A stretch of 64,000 nucleotides of DNA, from assembly GCA_041940425.1 (NCBI GenBank), contig JBGTSF010000012.1:15924-79923 (forward strand), in the 5' to 3' direction. Below are positions 41,303-50,379 of the stretch, piece by piece (the first letter of the stretch is position 1; every line of letters starts with the position of its first letter). The notes under the pieces were generated by a model, which did not search any database, was not told the origin of the DNA, and saw only the letters and a program-made list of their open reading frames with translations. Origin of the DNA: DATHTS01 sp041940425 (GTDB lineage: Bacteria > Acidobacteriota > Blastocatellia > Pyrinomonadales > Pyrinomonadaceae). The position numbers and the translations under genes are program-made.

Positions 41303-42310
41303 TTGAAAAAATATTTCCTTACATTCGTTTTACTCACTTTTGCCGCAAATTGCGCGGTTCGGCAGACCGAAACCGTCCGGCTCGAAAGCAGTCTGCCGAT
41401 GCCGACCGCTTCGGAAACGCCGGTATCAAATTCTGAAAACAAAGTCGAAGAAACCGAAGACAACCCGGAGTATTTGGGAATTTCAATAGATCAGGAATTT
41501 CCGGTAATCGCTCACCATAATTTTATGGAAGAAGAGTTTAAAGAGAAAACTTACACGGTAGATGCGGAAGATTTTCAAATTACAACTAAAAATTTTGCAC
41601 CGAAAACCATCAGCAAAAACAGCAAAGTAATTTTTAATTTCAAAACTCTCAGCCCAAATGATTACTCATCAAGCATAATCGGCATTTCTCAGCTACTTGG
41701 GAAAAATTCTAAAGAAATATATGTTGTCGCAACAGGTCCGGGCGGAGTTTGCTGTACGAATTATTGGATCACAGACGTTTCGGGTAAAACGCCGAGAAGT
41801 ATTTTCCGAAGTGAAGATTACGGCGGTTTCCGTGATTGGATGGAAGTTTTCGATGCGGACGGCGACGGAGTTTACGAAATAATGCAGTGGGATTCCGCGT
41901 TCAGATATTTTCTGGACGATTGCGGCGCGTGTTCGCCCGAACCGAGAGCGATCTTTAAATACGATAAAAAACTCGGCGAGTATGTGCCTGCAAAAAATAT
42001 TCAGCAGGATTTTGTAAAAGAACGCTTTTTAGAAACCGAAAAATGGATTCTCGAATCGTTTGAAAAATTAAATAGGTTCGAACGAAGCAAAGAAACCGAA
42101 AATCAAGAGTATAAAACTCTTAAACTTGATTATAATCGCCGGTTTTTAGATCATGTCGTTGATATACTTTATCTGGGCGACGATAAAAAAGCGTGGAAAA
42201 TTTTCGACAAATATTACAACGGCTACAACGAAAAAGAAAAAGTCCGCGCCGAAATTAAAAATCGTTTGCGTCAATCGAAATTTTATCAGGCGTTAAAAAA
42301 ATCTTCCTAG
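41303..42310 (+). CDS. Putative secreted protein or lipoprotein with a calcium-loop-like motif
   Basis: 335 residues from a TTG with a good ribosome site (GGAGG, 8 nt upstream). The signal segment MKKYFLTFVLLTFAANC could end in a lipid-modified Cys, though Asn before it is unusual. The middle contains VFDADGDGVYEIMQWDSAFR, a typical Asp-rich Ca-binding or FG-GAP-like loop, and several cysteines (GGVCCTNYW; DCGACSPE). Residues about 90-240 look like a one- or two-blade repeat of an integrin-type propeller; the rest is helical and charged. I do not recognise the family. Convergent with purL; the two stop codons overlap. Confidence 0.72.
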   Translation: MKKYFLTFVLLTFAANCAVRQTETVRLESSLPMPTASETPVSNSENKVEETEDNPEYLGISIDQEFPVIAHHNFMEEEFKEKTYTVDAEDFQITTKNFAPKTISKNSKVIFNFKTLSPNDYSSSIIGISQLLGKNSKEIYVVATGPGGVCCTNYWITDVSGKTPRSIFRSEDYGGFRDWMEVFDADGDGVYEIMQWDSAFRYFLDDCGACSPEPRAIFKYDKKLGEYVPAKNIQQDFVKERFLETEKWILESFEKLNRFERSKETENQEYKTLKLDYNRRFLDHVVDILYLGDDKKAWKIFDKYYNGYNEKEKVRAEIKNRLRQSKFYQALKKSS

Positions 42311-45300
42311 TTTTCCAACTGCTTTTCGAGCGAGGTTTTCCAGATCGTTTGCAGTTCCGAAACCGAAGCGGAAATTTTTTCTTCGCCTTTGACTGAAATT
42401 TTTAAATCATTTCCCGCGACTTTCCCGATGATTTCAAACGGGCAATCGCCGACCATCTGTTTTACTTTATCTAAATTTTCCGGTGTGAATGTAATTATAA
42501 TTCGAGAAGGCGATTCGCCGAAAAGAAGAGATTCGATGGAAAGATTTTTATCGTTTGAAAGTTCGATCTCTGCGCCGTTCGCTTCGTTATTTAATGACGC
42601 GAAACATTGTTCGGCAATTGCCACCGCCAAGCCGCCGTCCGACGGGTCGTGCGCCGAATTTATCAAATATTCGTCCGCCAATTTCAAACAAGCGTCCTGA
42701 ACTTTCTTCTCCAGATCCAAATCCAGAACCGGAACTTCGCCGGTTTCGATCAGTTCGTTTGTCGTGTAACCCAAAATCGTTTGCGCGTATTCGCTGACCG
42801 AAAGATCGTCGTTCGTCGTTCCCAAAACGGCGATGATGTCGCCTTCGTTCTTAAATCCTTGCGTAATGATCTTGCGCACGTCTTCGACGAGACCGACCAT
42901 TCCGATCGTCGGTGTCGGCAAAACGCCGTCGCCGTCGGTTTCGTTGTAAAAGGAAACATTGCCGGAAATGACGGGCGTTTCAAATTTTTCGCACGCTTCT
43001 TTCATCCCGTCAATCGTTTCCGAAAACGCCCACATAATTTTCGGGCGTTCGGGCGAAGCGAAATTCAAACAGTTCGTTACGGCGATCGGTTTTGCGCCGA
43101 CGCAGACATTGTTTCTGGCGGCTTCCGCCACGGTCAATTTCGCGCCTTCTTTCGGATTGACGGCGCAGTAACGACCATTTCCGTCCAAACACATCGAGAC
43201 CGCGCGGCGCGTTTCCTTAACGCGCACGATCGCCGCATCCGCGCCCGGAAGGATCGCCGTGTTCGTCCTGACCATGTGATCGTATTGCTCATAAACCCAA
43301 TGCTTCGAGCAAATATTCGGAGAAGCGAGTAATTCCTTCAATATCTCATCAAAGTCCTTTGTCCTTTGTCCTTTGTCCTTTGCATCTTCGCGTCTTTGCG
43401 CCTTTTCGTTAATTTCCGGCTTTTGCATCGGGCGTTCGTAGCGCGGCGCGGATTCGGTCAGTTTATCAACCGGCAGATCGGCGACCATCTCGCCGTGATG
43501 AAAAATTTTCAGGCGGTTTCCTTCGACGACTTTGCCGATGACGACCGCGTCCAAGTCCCATTTATTGAAAATTTCGACAAGTTGATTTTCGCGTCCGGCT
43601 TTGGCGACGATGAGCATTCGCTCCTGCGATTCCGAGAGCATCATTTCATACGCCGTCATTCCCGTTTCGCGCTGCGGCACATCGTCGAGATATAATTCCA
43701 AGCCGTTTCCGGCGCGGTCTGCCATTTCGACCGACGAACTTGTCAGTCCTGCCGCGCCCATATCCTGAATCCCTTCGATCGCGCCCGAACGCATCGCTTC
43801 GAGACACGCTTCGAGCAGAAGCTTTTCCAAAAACGGATCGCCGACCTGCACGGTCGGACGTTTTTCCAATGCTTCGTCGTCAAATTCAGCCGAAGCCATC
43901 GTCGCGCCGTGAATGCCGTCGCGTCCCGTTTTTGCGCCGACATATAAAACCGGATTGCCGATGCCTTCCGCTTTGCCGAAAAATATCTGGTCTTTGCGGA
44001 CAATTCCCAAAGCGAAAGCATTGACCAAAGGATTGAGATTATAAGCCTCGTCAAAAACGACTTCGCCGCCGACGGTCGGCACACCGAAACAATTGTGCGT
44101 GATAATTCCGCCGGACGTTACAAAATTATGCGTATCTTCAACTTCAATATCATAAACGGAAACTTTTTGATTGACTCGATGAATATCAGTAATTTTTACG
44201 GATGCAAAATTTTCATACTGTTTATAACGCGAAAAACTGTAAATGGAATTCTCTATTTTGTGCAAAACATCTTGCAGTTTTTTATTTTCACGTTCTGAAA
44301 ACCAAGATTCGATTTTTTTCAGACTTTTGTGATCGCTGATTTCCAGATAAAAGGCTTTTCTGCAATTAACTTCTCGACCTTGAATAATTGTTTTTCTTAT
44401 AGGTTTTATATGCACTGACGGCACGATCTCTCTGGCTTGAAGAAGAAGCAAAACCTGATCAAATAAAGTTTCGCTAACAGTCGCCCAAGTCATTTTTTGG
44501 TGTTTTCGTTCGGGGTAAAAAACCAAACTTCCGTCGCCGCGAAACAGTCCTTTGAGCAGTTCGTCAACAATTTCTTTACTTTGTTGTTCAATGATTTCAG
44601 GAATTGATTTTTCAGCGGAACTTGAACCGATTTTCAAAACATCGCGGAAAAGTTTTCCTAAAAACCACGAAGAAAGCCAGACGGATTTGGTGTTTTGGTT
44701 TTCACGAACCGAATAACGAAGCTCGTATTTATCCAGAATCCGGCACAGATCGGATATATATTCCTGTTCGCTCTCGTTCGTGCCGAAAACCCAAACAATT
44801 TTGTCGGTTGTGCCGTTTGTCGAAGTGCAGCCTTCCGCTAAATAATAACCTAAAAGCCGTGCGAAATCTTTATCAATATCAATGATCGCCGGAACTTCAT
44901 TGGCTTTGCCGCTTCGCAACCGCAGTTTTACCGAACGCCTGTCCAAACCGAATTGTTTCTCTAGTTGCAGATAAACCGAAAGCGGATATACGCCTTTTTG
45001 CCGGTAATGATGTCGTGCGTGAACCGATTCGATCAGCGGAAACATCGCCGTTTGCAAAGCGAGAGCATTTTCTTTTACCGCAAAATCCGCGCAAACCCAA
45101 ATGTCATCACGAAAATATCCGAGCAATTCGATCAAATCGAGTTCATCAGCCGGAAAATTCGGATTTGAGTAATCTGTTGTTAAAGGAATTTCGTCGCCGA
45201 TTTTCAGTAAATTTGCAGTTTTTTCAACAAACCGTCCGTTTTCGTAAACCAGCGCGAGATGTTCATCAGTCATCTGTAAGGTGCGACCTTTGGCAGTTTT

Positions 45301-45999
45301 TATCTTTAAGAATGTTTCCGCCTGACGCTTAAAAATCTTTTTAACAGGTTTCCAGACAGTTCGCCTTTTCTTTTCGTCAAAGGACAAAACCGAGATATTT
45401 TCGTCTTCTATATTAACCGTTGCAGAAACTTTTCCGCCGCTAAATTCTTCACAAAATTCACCGATTGAAAGATGTTTCGTTTCGTTTTCAATTTGAACAA
45501 CAATTCTTTCATCTGCTGTTAGACAATTCCCGTAATGCGCGATGCCTTCGACCACGCCTTTTAAAATTGATTTATTTCGATTGCCGTTTTTCGGATCGTT
45601 TAAATGACCGAAACGCAGAGAGTTCATCGCGGCGATCGGGCGCGCGCCCATCGTGAAAACGTCGCGCAGAATTCCGCCAACGCCGGTTGCCGCGCCCTGA
45701 AACGGTTCGATAAAACTCGGATGATTGTGCGATTCGACTTTGAAAGCGACGCACCAATCGTCGCCGATGTCCACGACTCCCGCGTTTTCTCCGGGCGGCA
45801 CGATGACTCTTTCGCCCGTTGTCGGCAGACGTTTTAAATGAACGCGCGAGGATTTGTAAGAGCAATGTTCCGACCACATTACGGAGAAAACGCCGAGTTC
45901 GGTGTAGTTCGGTTCGCGTCCCATTATTTCCTTGATGCGTGAATATTCGTCAGGTGTGATGCCGTGCTGTTCGATAATTTCGGGCGTGATTGCTGTCAT
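42307..45999 (-). CDS. purL: Phosphoribosylformylglycinamidine synthase subunit PurL, interrupted by an intein
   Basis: 1230 residues, of which 159-636 are an intein, so the mature extein is about 752 residues, the normal size of the small PurL. It catalyses the ATP-dependent conversion of FGAR to FGAM in purine synthesis, with PurQ and PurS. The N-extein has MWSEHCSYKSSRVHLKRLPT, KVESHNHPSFIEPFQGAATG and the segment EGIAHYGN; the C-extein resumes with CFGVPTVGGEVVF and carries GAAGLTSSSVEMADRAGNG and later AHDPSDGGLAVAIAEQCF. A short in-frame insertion (KAQRREDAKDKGQRTKD, at about 43350-43405) of word-repeat DNA lies in a linker. Correct splicing is required for function. Confidence 0.95.
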   Translation of the reverse strand: MTAITPEIIEQHGITPDEYSRIKEIMGREPNYTELGVFSVMWSEHCSYKSSRVHLKRLPTTGERVIVPPGENAGVVDIGDDWCVAFKVESHNHPSFIEPFQGAATGVGGILRDVFTMGARPIAAMNSLRFGHLNDPKNGNRNKSILKGVVEGIAHYGNCLTADERIVVQIENETKHLSIGEFCEEFSGGKVSATVNIEDENISVLSFDEKKRRTVWKPVKKIFKRQAETFLKIKTAKGRTLQMTDEHLALVYENGRFVEKTANLLKIGDEIPLTTDYSNPNFPADELDLIELLGYFRDDIWVCADFAVKENALALQTAMFPLIESVHARHHYRQKGVYPLSVYLQLEKQFGLDRRSVKLRLRSGKANEVPAIIDIDKDFARLLGYYLAEGCTSTNGTTDKIVWVFGTNESEQEYISDLCRILDKYELRYSVRENQNTKSVWLSSWFLGKLFRDVLKIGSSSAEKSIPEIIEQQSKEIVDELLKGLFRGDGSLVFYPERKHQKMTWATVSETLFDQVLLLLQAREIVPSVHIKPIRKTIIQGREVNCRKAFYLEISDHKSLKKIESWFSERENKKLQDVLHKIENSIYSFSRYKQYENFASVKITDIHRVNQKVSVYDIEVEDTHNFVTSGGIITHNCFGVPTVGGEVVFDEAYNLNPLVNAFALGIVRKDQIFFGKAEGIGNPVLYVGAKTGRDGIHGATMASAEFDDEALEKRPTVQVGDPFLEKLLLEACLEAMRSGAIEGIQDMGAAGLTSSSVEMADRAGNGLELYLDDVPQRETGMTAYEMMLSESQERMLIVAKAGRENQLVEIFNKWDLDAVVIGKVVEGNRLKIFHHGEMVADLPVDKLTESAPRYERPMQKPEINEKAQRREDAKDKGQRTKDFDEILKELLASPNICSKHWVYEQYDHMVRTNTAILPGADAAIVRVKETRRAVSMCLDGNGRYCAVNPKEGAKLTVAEAARNNVCVGAKPIAVTNCLNFASPERPKIMWAFSETIDGMKEACEKFETPVISGNVSFYNETDGDGVLPTPTIGMVGLVEDVRKIITQGFKNEGDIIAVLGTTNDDLSVSEYAQTILGYTTNELIETGEVPVLDLDLEKKVQDACLKLADEYLINSAHDPSDGGLAVAIAEQCFASLNNEANGAEIELSNDKNLSIESLLFGESPSRIIITFTPENLDKVKQMVGDCPFEIIGKVAGNDLKISVKGEEKISASVSELQTIWKTSLEKQLEN
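43351..43405. repeat. Word-repeat insertion inside purL
   Basis: Four TCCTTTG words (43354-43382) are followed by CATCTTCGCGTCTTTGCGCC (43383-43402). The 15-mer CTTCGCGTCTTTGCG (43386-43400) is the exact reverse complement of 19465-19479. The insertion keeps the reading frame. Confidence 0.85.
44092..45525 (-). other. PurL intein with LAGLIDADG homing endonuclease (478 residues)
   Basis: The insertion starts at Cys159 (CLTADERIVVQIENE) and ends with TSGGIITHN directly before Cys+1 (CFGVPTVGGE). Hint splicing elements: Cys1; the block B Thr-x-x-His in LQMTDEHLALVY; block F VSVYDIEVEDTHNFVTSGG; and block G penultimate His and terminal Asn. The central endonuclease has two LAGLIDADG-type helices, ARLLGYYLAEGCTS and ELLKGLFRGDGSLVFYP, each with its acidic residue, so both splicing and cleavage look intact. 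It is more A/T-rich than the extein. The junction lies in one of the most conserved PurL motifs (GNCxGxPTxGGE), as expected for inteins that persist at essential sites. Confidence 0.95.
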
Positions 46000-46034
46000 A
46001 CGGATTACTCTCCGGGAAAAAATTCGTTCTCAAA

Positions 46035-46103
46035 TAAAAGAAAAGAGTTTATTCGTTTCGGATTCTTTTTTCAAATCCGTTGCGAATAAACTCTTTTCTT
46101 TTA
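46035..46103. repeat. Perfect 21-bp inverted repeat with inner hairpin
   Basis: TAAAAGAAAAGAGTTTATTC plus G (46035-46055) is exactly reverse-complemented at 46083-46103. The 27-nt loop contains its own stem, CGGATT...AATCCG. It lies between the TlpA-like gene and purL on the minus strand, where it may end the first transcript. Confidence 0.92.
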
Positions 46104-46116
46104 AGTGGAATTTAAA

Positions 46117-46707
46117 TTACTTGGCGGTTTCCTCTTTTGCAGTAATTTTATCAATCTCTGCACGTAAAACGTCCGTTTTCACTTTTCCCTGACGAAAATA
46201 AATAAGCTCGCCTTTTTCGTTATACAAAACCGTGAACGGCAGACCGCCGCTCCAGTCTTTGCTGACCGAAGAAATTATCGCGTCTTCGTTAGCAGAAACG
46301 AGCAGATAGCCCGGCATTTCGGCTTTCATCTGCGCTAAGAATTGCGGCACGGCGCGGTTTAATTCTTCTTCAAAATCGAGCGAAACGGTGATGAAATCAA
46401 TTTTGCCGCGATAATCCGCGTCAATCTTGACGAGATCGGGAAATTCCTCTCGGCACGGCTCGCACCACGTCGCCCAGAAGTTGATGAGCAGAGGTTTGCC
46501 GTTTTTCGGTTTTAAAAGTTCTCTGAATTTCGCGTCGTCAATCAGCGAAACTTTGACCGTTGTTTGTGCAGCCTCCGCTTTCGGCGGCGCGACTGTTTGC
46601 TTCTCGCCTTTTTGCTGGGCGAAAAGCGCAGTTTGAGAAAACAGGGCGAAAACAAACATTATTAAAACAAAAGTTTTCGCCCGAAAGTTTTTAATAAATT
46701 TACACAT
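46117..46707 (-). CDS. TlpA/ResA-like thioredoxin-fold protein
   Basis: 196 residues with a signal peptide (IMFVFALFSQTALFAQQ). The thioredoxin domain has LLINFWATWCEPCREEFPDL, giving an active Cys-Glu-Pro-Cys pair, and the cis-Pro in GLPFTVLYNEKGELIY. Proteins of this kind reduce disulfides outside the cytoplasm, for example in cytochrome c maturation. It follows the redoxin gene by 3 nt and was probably co-transcribed with it, forming a paired extracytoplasmic redox module. Confidence 0.92.
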   Translation of the reverse strand: MCKFIKNFRAKTFVLIMFVFALFSQTALFAQQKGEKQTVAPPKAEAAQTTVKVSLIDDAKFRELLKPKNGKPLLINFWATWCEPCREEFPDLVKIDADYRGKIDFITVSLDFEEELNRAVPQFLAQMKAEMPGYLLVSANEDAIISSVSKDWSGGLPFTVLYNEKGELIYFRQGKVKTDVLRAEIDKITAKEETAK

Positions 46708-46710
46708 TTT

Positions 46711-47316
46711 TTACTTTTCGGCTTTTTCCACGCGCTTGATCGAACATCCCGTCGCGTTGGCTCTGGTTTTTTCGATCGGTTTGCCGGCTAATTTCGATTC
46801 AAAAGCCGTTTTCAGATACGGGTCGGTGATGTTTCTGCCCGAACGGTCGTTGTCAATCGCGCCGTGATAGACAAGCACGTTTTTCTCATTGAAAAAATAA
46901 ACTTCCGGCGTAACGGTCGCGCCGAGCTTGTCGGCGAGGACGTTGCCTTTGTCAATCAGAACGGGAAATTTGTAGCCGACTTCCGCCGCGTCGGATTTCA
47001 CCCAATCGAGCGATTCGGTAACGTTCGAATTGATGCCGATAAACTTGATGCCTTTCGCTTCATACGCGGCGGCGATCTCGTTGATGCGTTCGTTATACGC
47101 TTTGACGACCGGGCATTGCGCCGAAAGCCAGACCAGCACCGTGCCTTTTTCGCCTCTTAATTTATTGAATGATTGCTCCGCGCCGTTTAGGTCGGTCAAA
47201 GTAAAATCTTCCAGCGTCGAACCGACGGCAAATGTGTCCGCGCTTGTTTTGTTAGTAAAAGAAACAAATGCGATTAAAGCCAGAACGGCAGTTAAAAAAA
47301 TAGTTTTTCGTTTCAT
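46711..47316 (-). CDS. Secreted redoxin-like protein with a single active-site cysteine
   Basis: 201 residues with a signal peptide (IFLTAVLALIAFVSF, cleavage near TSA). An AhpC/redoxin fold is visible: FTLTDLNGAEQSFNKLRGEK, then LVWLSAQCPVVKAYNERINE, IKFIGINSNVTESLDW, and cis-Pro in LGATVTPEVYFF. The CxxC second Cys is replaced (CPVV). The family-typical late Cys in ATGCSIKR may serve as resolving cysteine. This combination is common among redoxins of Acidobacteriota and Planctomycetota. It is first in an operon with the TlpA-like protein. Confidence 0.88.
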   Translation of the reverse strand: MKRKTIFLTAVLALIAFVSFTNKTSADTFAVGSTLEDFTLTDLNGAEQSFNKLRGEKGTVLVWLSAQCPVVKAYNERINEIAAAYEAKGIKFIGINSNVTESLDWVKSDAAEVGYKFPVLIDKGNVLADKLGATVTPEVYFFNEKNVLVYHGAIDNDRSGRNITDPYLKTAFESKLAGKPIEKTRANATGCSIKRVEKAEK

Positions 47317-47508
47317 AAAATTTACTCCTCGAATTTTTTGTGTTTTGCTGAATTTTCAGTATAAAACCCGCGCTTTTATTAAGCAACGGCTGAAAAGGAA
47401 ATGCCGTTATTACGCAGTTTGATTTTATAATGTTTCGGCTGATGGAAATTTATTCCTGAATGATGAGAAATTTAACAATTTCAGTCTCAAAATAATCAAT
47501 TCATAAAA

Positions 47509-47538
47509 TTGTTTCATGGATGAAATGAGTGTTATAAT
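47509..47538 (+). promoter_or_regulatory. Likely promoter of a Ser/Thr kinase gene with a very short leader
   Basis: TTGTTT (47509-47514) and TATAAT (47533-47538) with an 18-nt spacer. The GTG start is at 47553, so transcription starting about 7 nt after the -10 would leave a leader of only about 7 nt without a ribosome site. Confidence 0.5.
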
Positions 47539-47552
47539 CAATAGCCTCGAAC

Positions 47553-49952
47553 GTGAAAATCATCGGTGAAAAAATCGGTCATTACAAGGTAAATTCGTCA
47601 ATCGGCGCGGGCGGTATGGGTGAGATTTACCGCGCCCGCGATACGCGCCTGAAACGCGATGTGGCGATCAAGATTTTGCCGGAAAATTTGATGAAAAACG
47701 ATTCGGCGGTCGAGCGTTTTATGCGCGAAGCCCGCGCCGCGTCCGCTCTCAATCATCCGAATATTCTGACGATCTACGACATCGGCGAATTTGAAAAAGC
47801 GCGTTTCATCGCCACTGAATTCGTCGAAGGCGAAACGATCCGGGAACGTCTGAAATCCGCGCCGCTTCCGGTCGAAGACGCGCTCGACATCGCCATACAG
47901 ATTTCAAATGCGCTCGATGCCGCGCACAGTGCGGGTATCGTTCACCGCGATATTAAACCCGAAAACATTATGCTCCGCGCCGACGGCTATGTAAAAATTC
48001 TCGATTTCGGCATCGCCAAACTTTTGGAAAATGAACCGGCGGCAGGCGACGGCGGCGATGCGACGCTCGCTTTTTCGGCGACGACTCCGGGAATGATCAT
48101 CGGGACAGCCGCATATTTGTCGCCCGAACAGGCGCGCGGTTTGAAGATTGACACGCGGAGCGATATTTTCAGTCTCGGTGTTGTTCTCTACGAGATGATC
48201 ACGGGCATCACGCCGTTTTCGGGCGCGACCGCTCCCGACATTATTGCGGCGGTTTTGAAATCCGAACCGAAACCGCTTTCCGAATTTTTAAAACCCGTGC
48301 CGTCCGAACTCGAATGGATCATCACAAAAGCACTCAGAAAAGAACGCGAAGAGCGTTACCAAACCGTCAAAGGTCTGTTGGGCGATTTAAAAAGGCTCAA
48401 ACAGCGGCTCGAATTTGAAGCCGAACTGCACCGCGTCAGCGATCCGAACTTGTCGAACCGGACAAACCTTAACGAACACGCGACGCTTATCCTTCCGGGA
48501 AACCGGACTTTGACGGCGACAAATCTGACGCGCACCGTTTCGCGGAAAACGCGCAGAGCGATTGATTCGCTCGCCGTTCTGCCGCTCGTCAATGTCGCCG
48601 GGGATGAAAGATCGGAATATCTTTCCGACGGCATCACCGAATGCACGATCAATACGCTCTCGAAACTGCCGAAACTCCGCGTCGTGCCGCGAAGCACGGT
48701 TTTTCGTTACAAAGGACAGGAAAACGATCTGCAAAAAATCGGCGAAGAACTCGGCGTGCGCGCCGTTTTCGCCGGGCGTGTGATGCAGCTCGGCGACGCG
48801 CTGATCGTCAAAACGGAACTCGTTGACATCGCCAACGAAGCGCAGGTCTGGGGCGAAGAATACCGCCGGACGATGACCGATATTTTTTCGCTGATGGACG
48901 AGATCGCCGGAGACATCGGCAAACAGTTGAAAATAAAGCTGACGGGCGAGGACAAGAAAAAACTAGCCAAACACTACACCGAAAACGCCGAAGCCTATCA
49001 GCTTTATCTGAAAGGAAGATATTTCGTTACGACCAAACGGACGGAAAAATTTATCAAAAAAGGCATCGGGCTTTTTCAAAAAGCGATTGATCTCGATCCG
49101 AATTACGCGCTCGCTTATTCGGGCATCGCCGAAGCCTACGGTTTTCTCGCTTCTTCGACGGGCGGCTGGTCGCCGCACAAGGCTTATCCGAAATCGAAAG
49201 CCGCCGCGCTCAAGGCTCTGGAAATTGACGACCGGCTTGCCGAAGCCTACTGCTCGCTCGGTTTTTCGCGTCTGCTCTACGATTGGGATTTTGCCGACGC
49301 GGAAAAAAATTTTAAGAAAGCCATCGAGCTTAATCCGAATTATCCGAACGCGCACGACGGTTACGGTTTTTATTTAAAAGCGGTCGGTCGGCACGAGGAA
49401 GCGATTCAAAAAGGCTTGGAAGTCCAACGGCTCGATCCGCTTTCGCCGTTCGCGCATATCAGTCTCGGCTACGCTTTCTATTTTGCGCGCGATTACGAAA
49501 AAGCCATCGAAGAATGCAACAAAGCTCTCGAACTGGATAAATATTCGACCTTTGCTTTTCGAAATCTCGGCTTGGCTTATCTGCAATCGGGAAGCATCGA
49601 AAACGCCATCAATGCGTTTTGCAAAGCCGTTACATTTTCCGGCGGCGGTCTGGCGTTCGAATCATATTTAGGACTTGCTTACGCGGCTGCCGGAAAACGA
49701 AAAGAAGCGGTCGAAGTTTTGGAAAATCTGCGCGAAACCGCGAAAAAAAATTACGTCCCGGCATACAGTTTTGCGATGCTCTATCTCGGCTTGAAAGATT
49801 TTGACAAAACCTTCGAATATCTCGAAAAAGCCTTTGCCGAGCGGTCGGGCTTCCTGCCGTTTCTTAAAGTCGAACCGGCGGTTGACGCTTTGAGAAACGA
49901 TCCTCGTTTTCAGGATTTGCTCTGGCGGATTGATTTGAATAATTTGAACTAA
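47553..49952 (+). CDS. Ser/Thr protein kinase with FlgO/TolB-N-like domain and TPRs
   Basis: 799 residues from a GTG. The kinase domain begins at once: IGAGGMGEIYRARDTRLKRD, Lys40, HRDIKPEN with Asp133, and DFG at 151-153. After about residue 330 comes a domain starting SLAVLPLVNVAGDERSEYLS (pattern shared with CadC/adenylate-cyclase-type and FlgO-like proteins), with SDGITECTINTLSKLPKLRV and GVRAVFAGRVMQLGDALIV. Then about six TPRs (NYALAYSGIAEAYGFL; LAEAYCSLGFSRLLYDW). There is no membrane segment, so it acts in the cytoplasm. The same architecture occurs in the kinase at 53609. Confidence 0.93.
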   Translation: MKIIGEKIGHYKVNSSIGAGGMGEIYRARDTRLKRDVAIKILPENLMKNDSAVERFMREARAASALNHPNILTIYDIGEFEKARFIATEFVEGETIRERLKSAPLPVEDALDIAIQISNALDAAHSAGIVHRDIKPENIMLRADGYVKILDFGIAKLLENEPAAGDGGDATLAFSATTPGMIIGTAAYLSPEQARGLKIDTRSDIFSLGVVLYEMITGITPFSGATAPDIIAAVLKSEPKPLSEFLKPVPSELEWIITKALRKEREERYQTVKGLLGDLKRLKQRLEFEAELHRVSDPNLSNRTNLNEHATLILPGNRTLTATNLTRTVSRKTRRAIDSLAVLPLVNVAGDERSEYLSDGITECTINTLSKLPKLRVVPRSTVFRYKGQENDLQKIGEELGVRAVFAGRVMQLGDALIVKTELVDIANEAQVWGEEYRRTMTDIFSLMDEIAGDIGKQLKIKLTGEDKKKLAKHYTENAEAYQLYLKGRYFVTTKRTEKFIKKGIGLFQKAIDLDPNYALAYSGIAEAYGFLASSTGGWSPHKAYPKSKAAALKALEIDDRLAEAYCSLGFSRLLYDWDFADAEKNFKKAIELNPNYPNAHDGYGFYLKAVGRHEEAIQKGLEVQRLDPLSPFAHISLGYAFYFARDYEKAIEECNKALELDKYSTFAFRNLGLAYLQSGSIENAINAFCKAVTFSGGGLAFESYLGLAYAAAGKRKEAVEVLENLRETAKKNYVPAYSFAMLYLGLKDFDKTFEYLEKAFAERSGFLPFLKVEPAVDALRNDPRFQDLLWRIDLNNLN

Positions 49953-50020
49953 AAGCGGCAGATGAAAGTAATTTTTCTCCGCCGTTTGCCGTAATCTGTA
50001 AATTATCTTTGTCTCGAACT

Positions 50021-50299
50021 TTACGGCGTGAATTCTTCCAGCACACGCATCGTTTCGACTTTTAAGCCGTCTTCTGCCATCGCTTTTTTGCCTTCGTCGG
50101 AAGCCAGAAGTTTTTCAAAAGCATCCATATCCGACACATCCGCAAGAACACCCGTCATATTCGGGTTGTTCGGGTCGCGGAATGTGCGAATCTTTGCAAT
50201 TCCGTCAAAAAATTCGTGGCGGCTTCCCGCTCCGTCTTTCCAGGCATTCGCCCAATGCTCTCCGTTTTCGACTTCGTGAAATACCATTACTGTCGGCAT
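50021..50299 (-). CDS. Small dimeric-barrel-like protein, function unknown
   Basis: 92 residues: MPTVMVFHEVENGEHWANAW at the start, then IAKIRTFRDPNNPNMTGVLA and VSDMDAFEKLLASDEGKKAM, ending in a strand VETMRVLEEF. The pattern of a first strand with HEV, a helix, a strand with DPNNPN and a helix with an acidic face fits the ferredoxin-like dimeric alpha/beta barrel superfamily. The family is widespread but uncharacterised to my knowledge. It is the last gene of a minus-strand cluster of small enzymes (50021-52846). Confidence 0.72.
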   Translation of the reverse strand: MPTVMVFHEVENGEHWANAWKDGAGSRHEFFDGIAKIRTFRDPNNPNMTGVLADVSDMDAFEKLLASDEGKKAMAEDGLKVETMRVLEEFTP

Positions 50300-50379
50300 A
50301 ATTTTTTTCTCCTTATTTTTAGATTTTAAAATTAAGAAGTAAGTATTTGGAAATACCTACTTCTTATATTGAAATGATT

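Noticed and set aside
44092..45525. The PurL insertion as an ordinary extra domain or assembly artefact
   Set aside because: All splice-junction residues, Hint blocks and both LAGLIDADG helices are in place, and removing it restores a continuous conserved PurL motif of normal total length.
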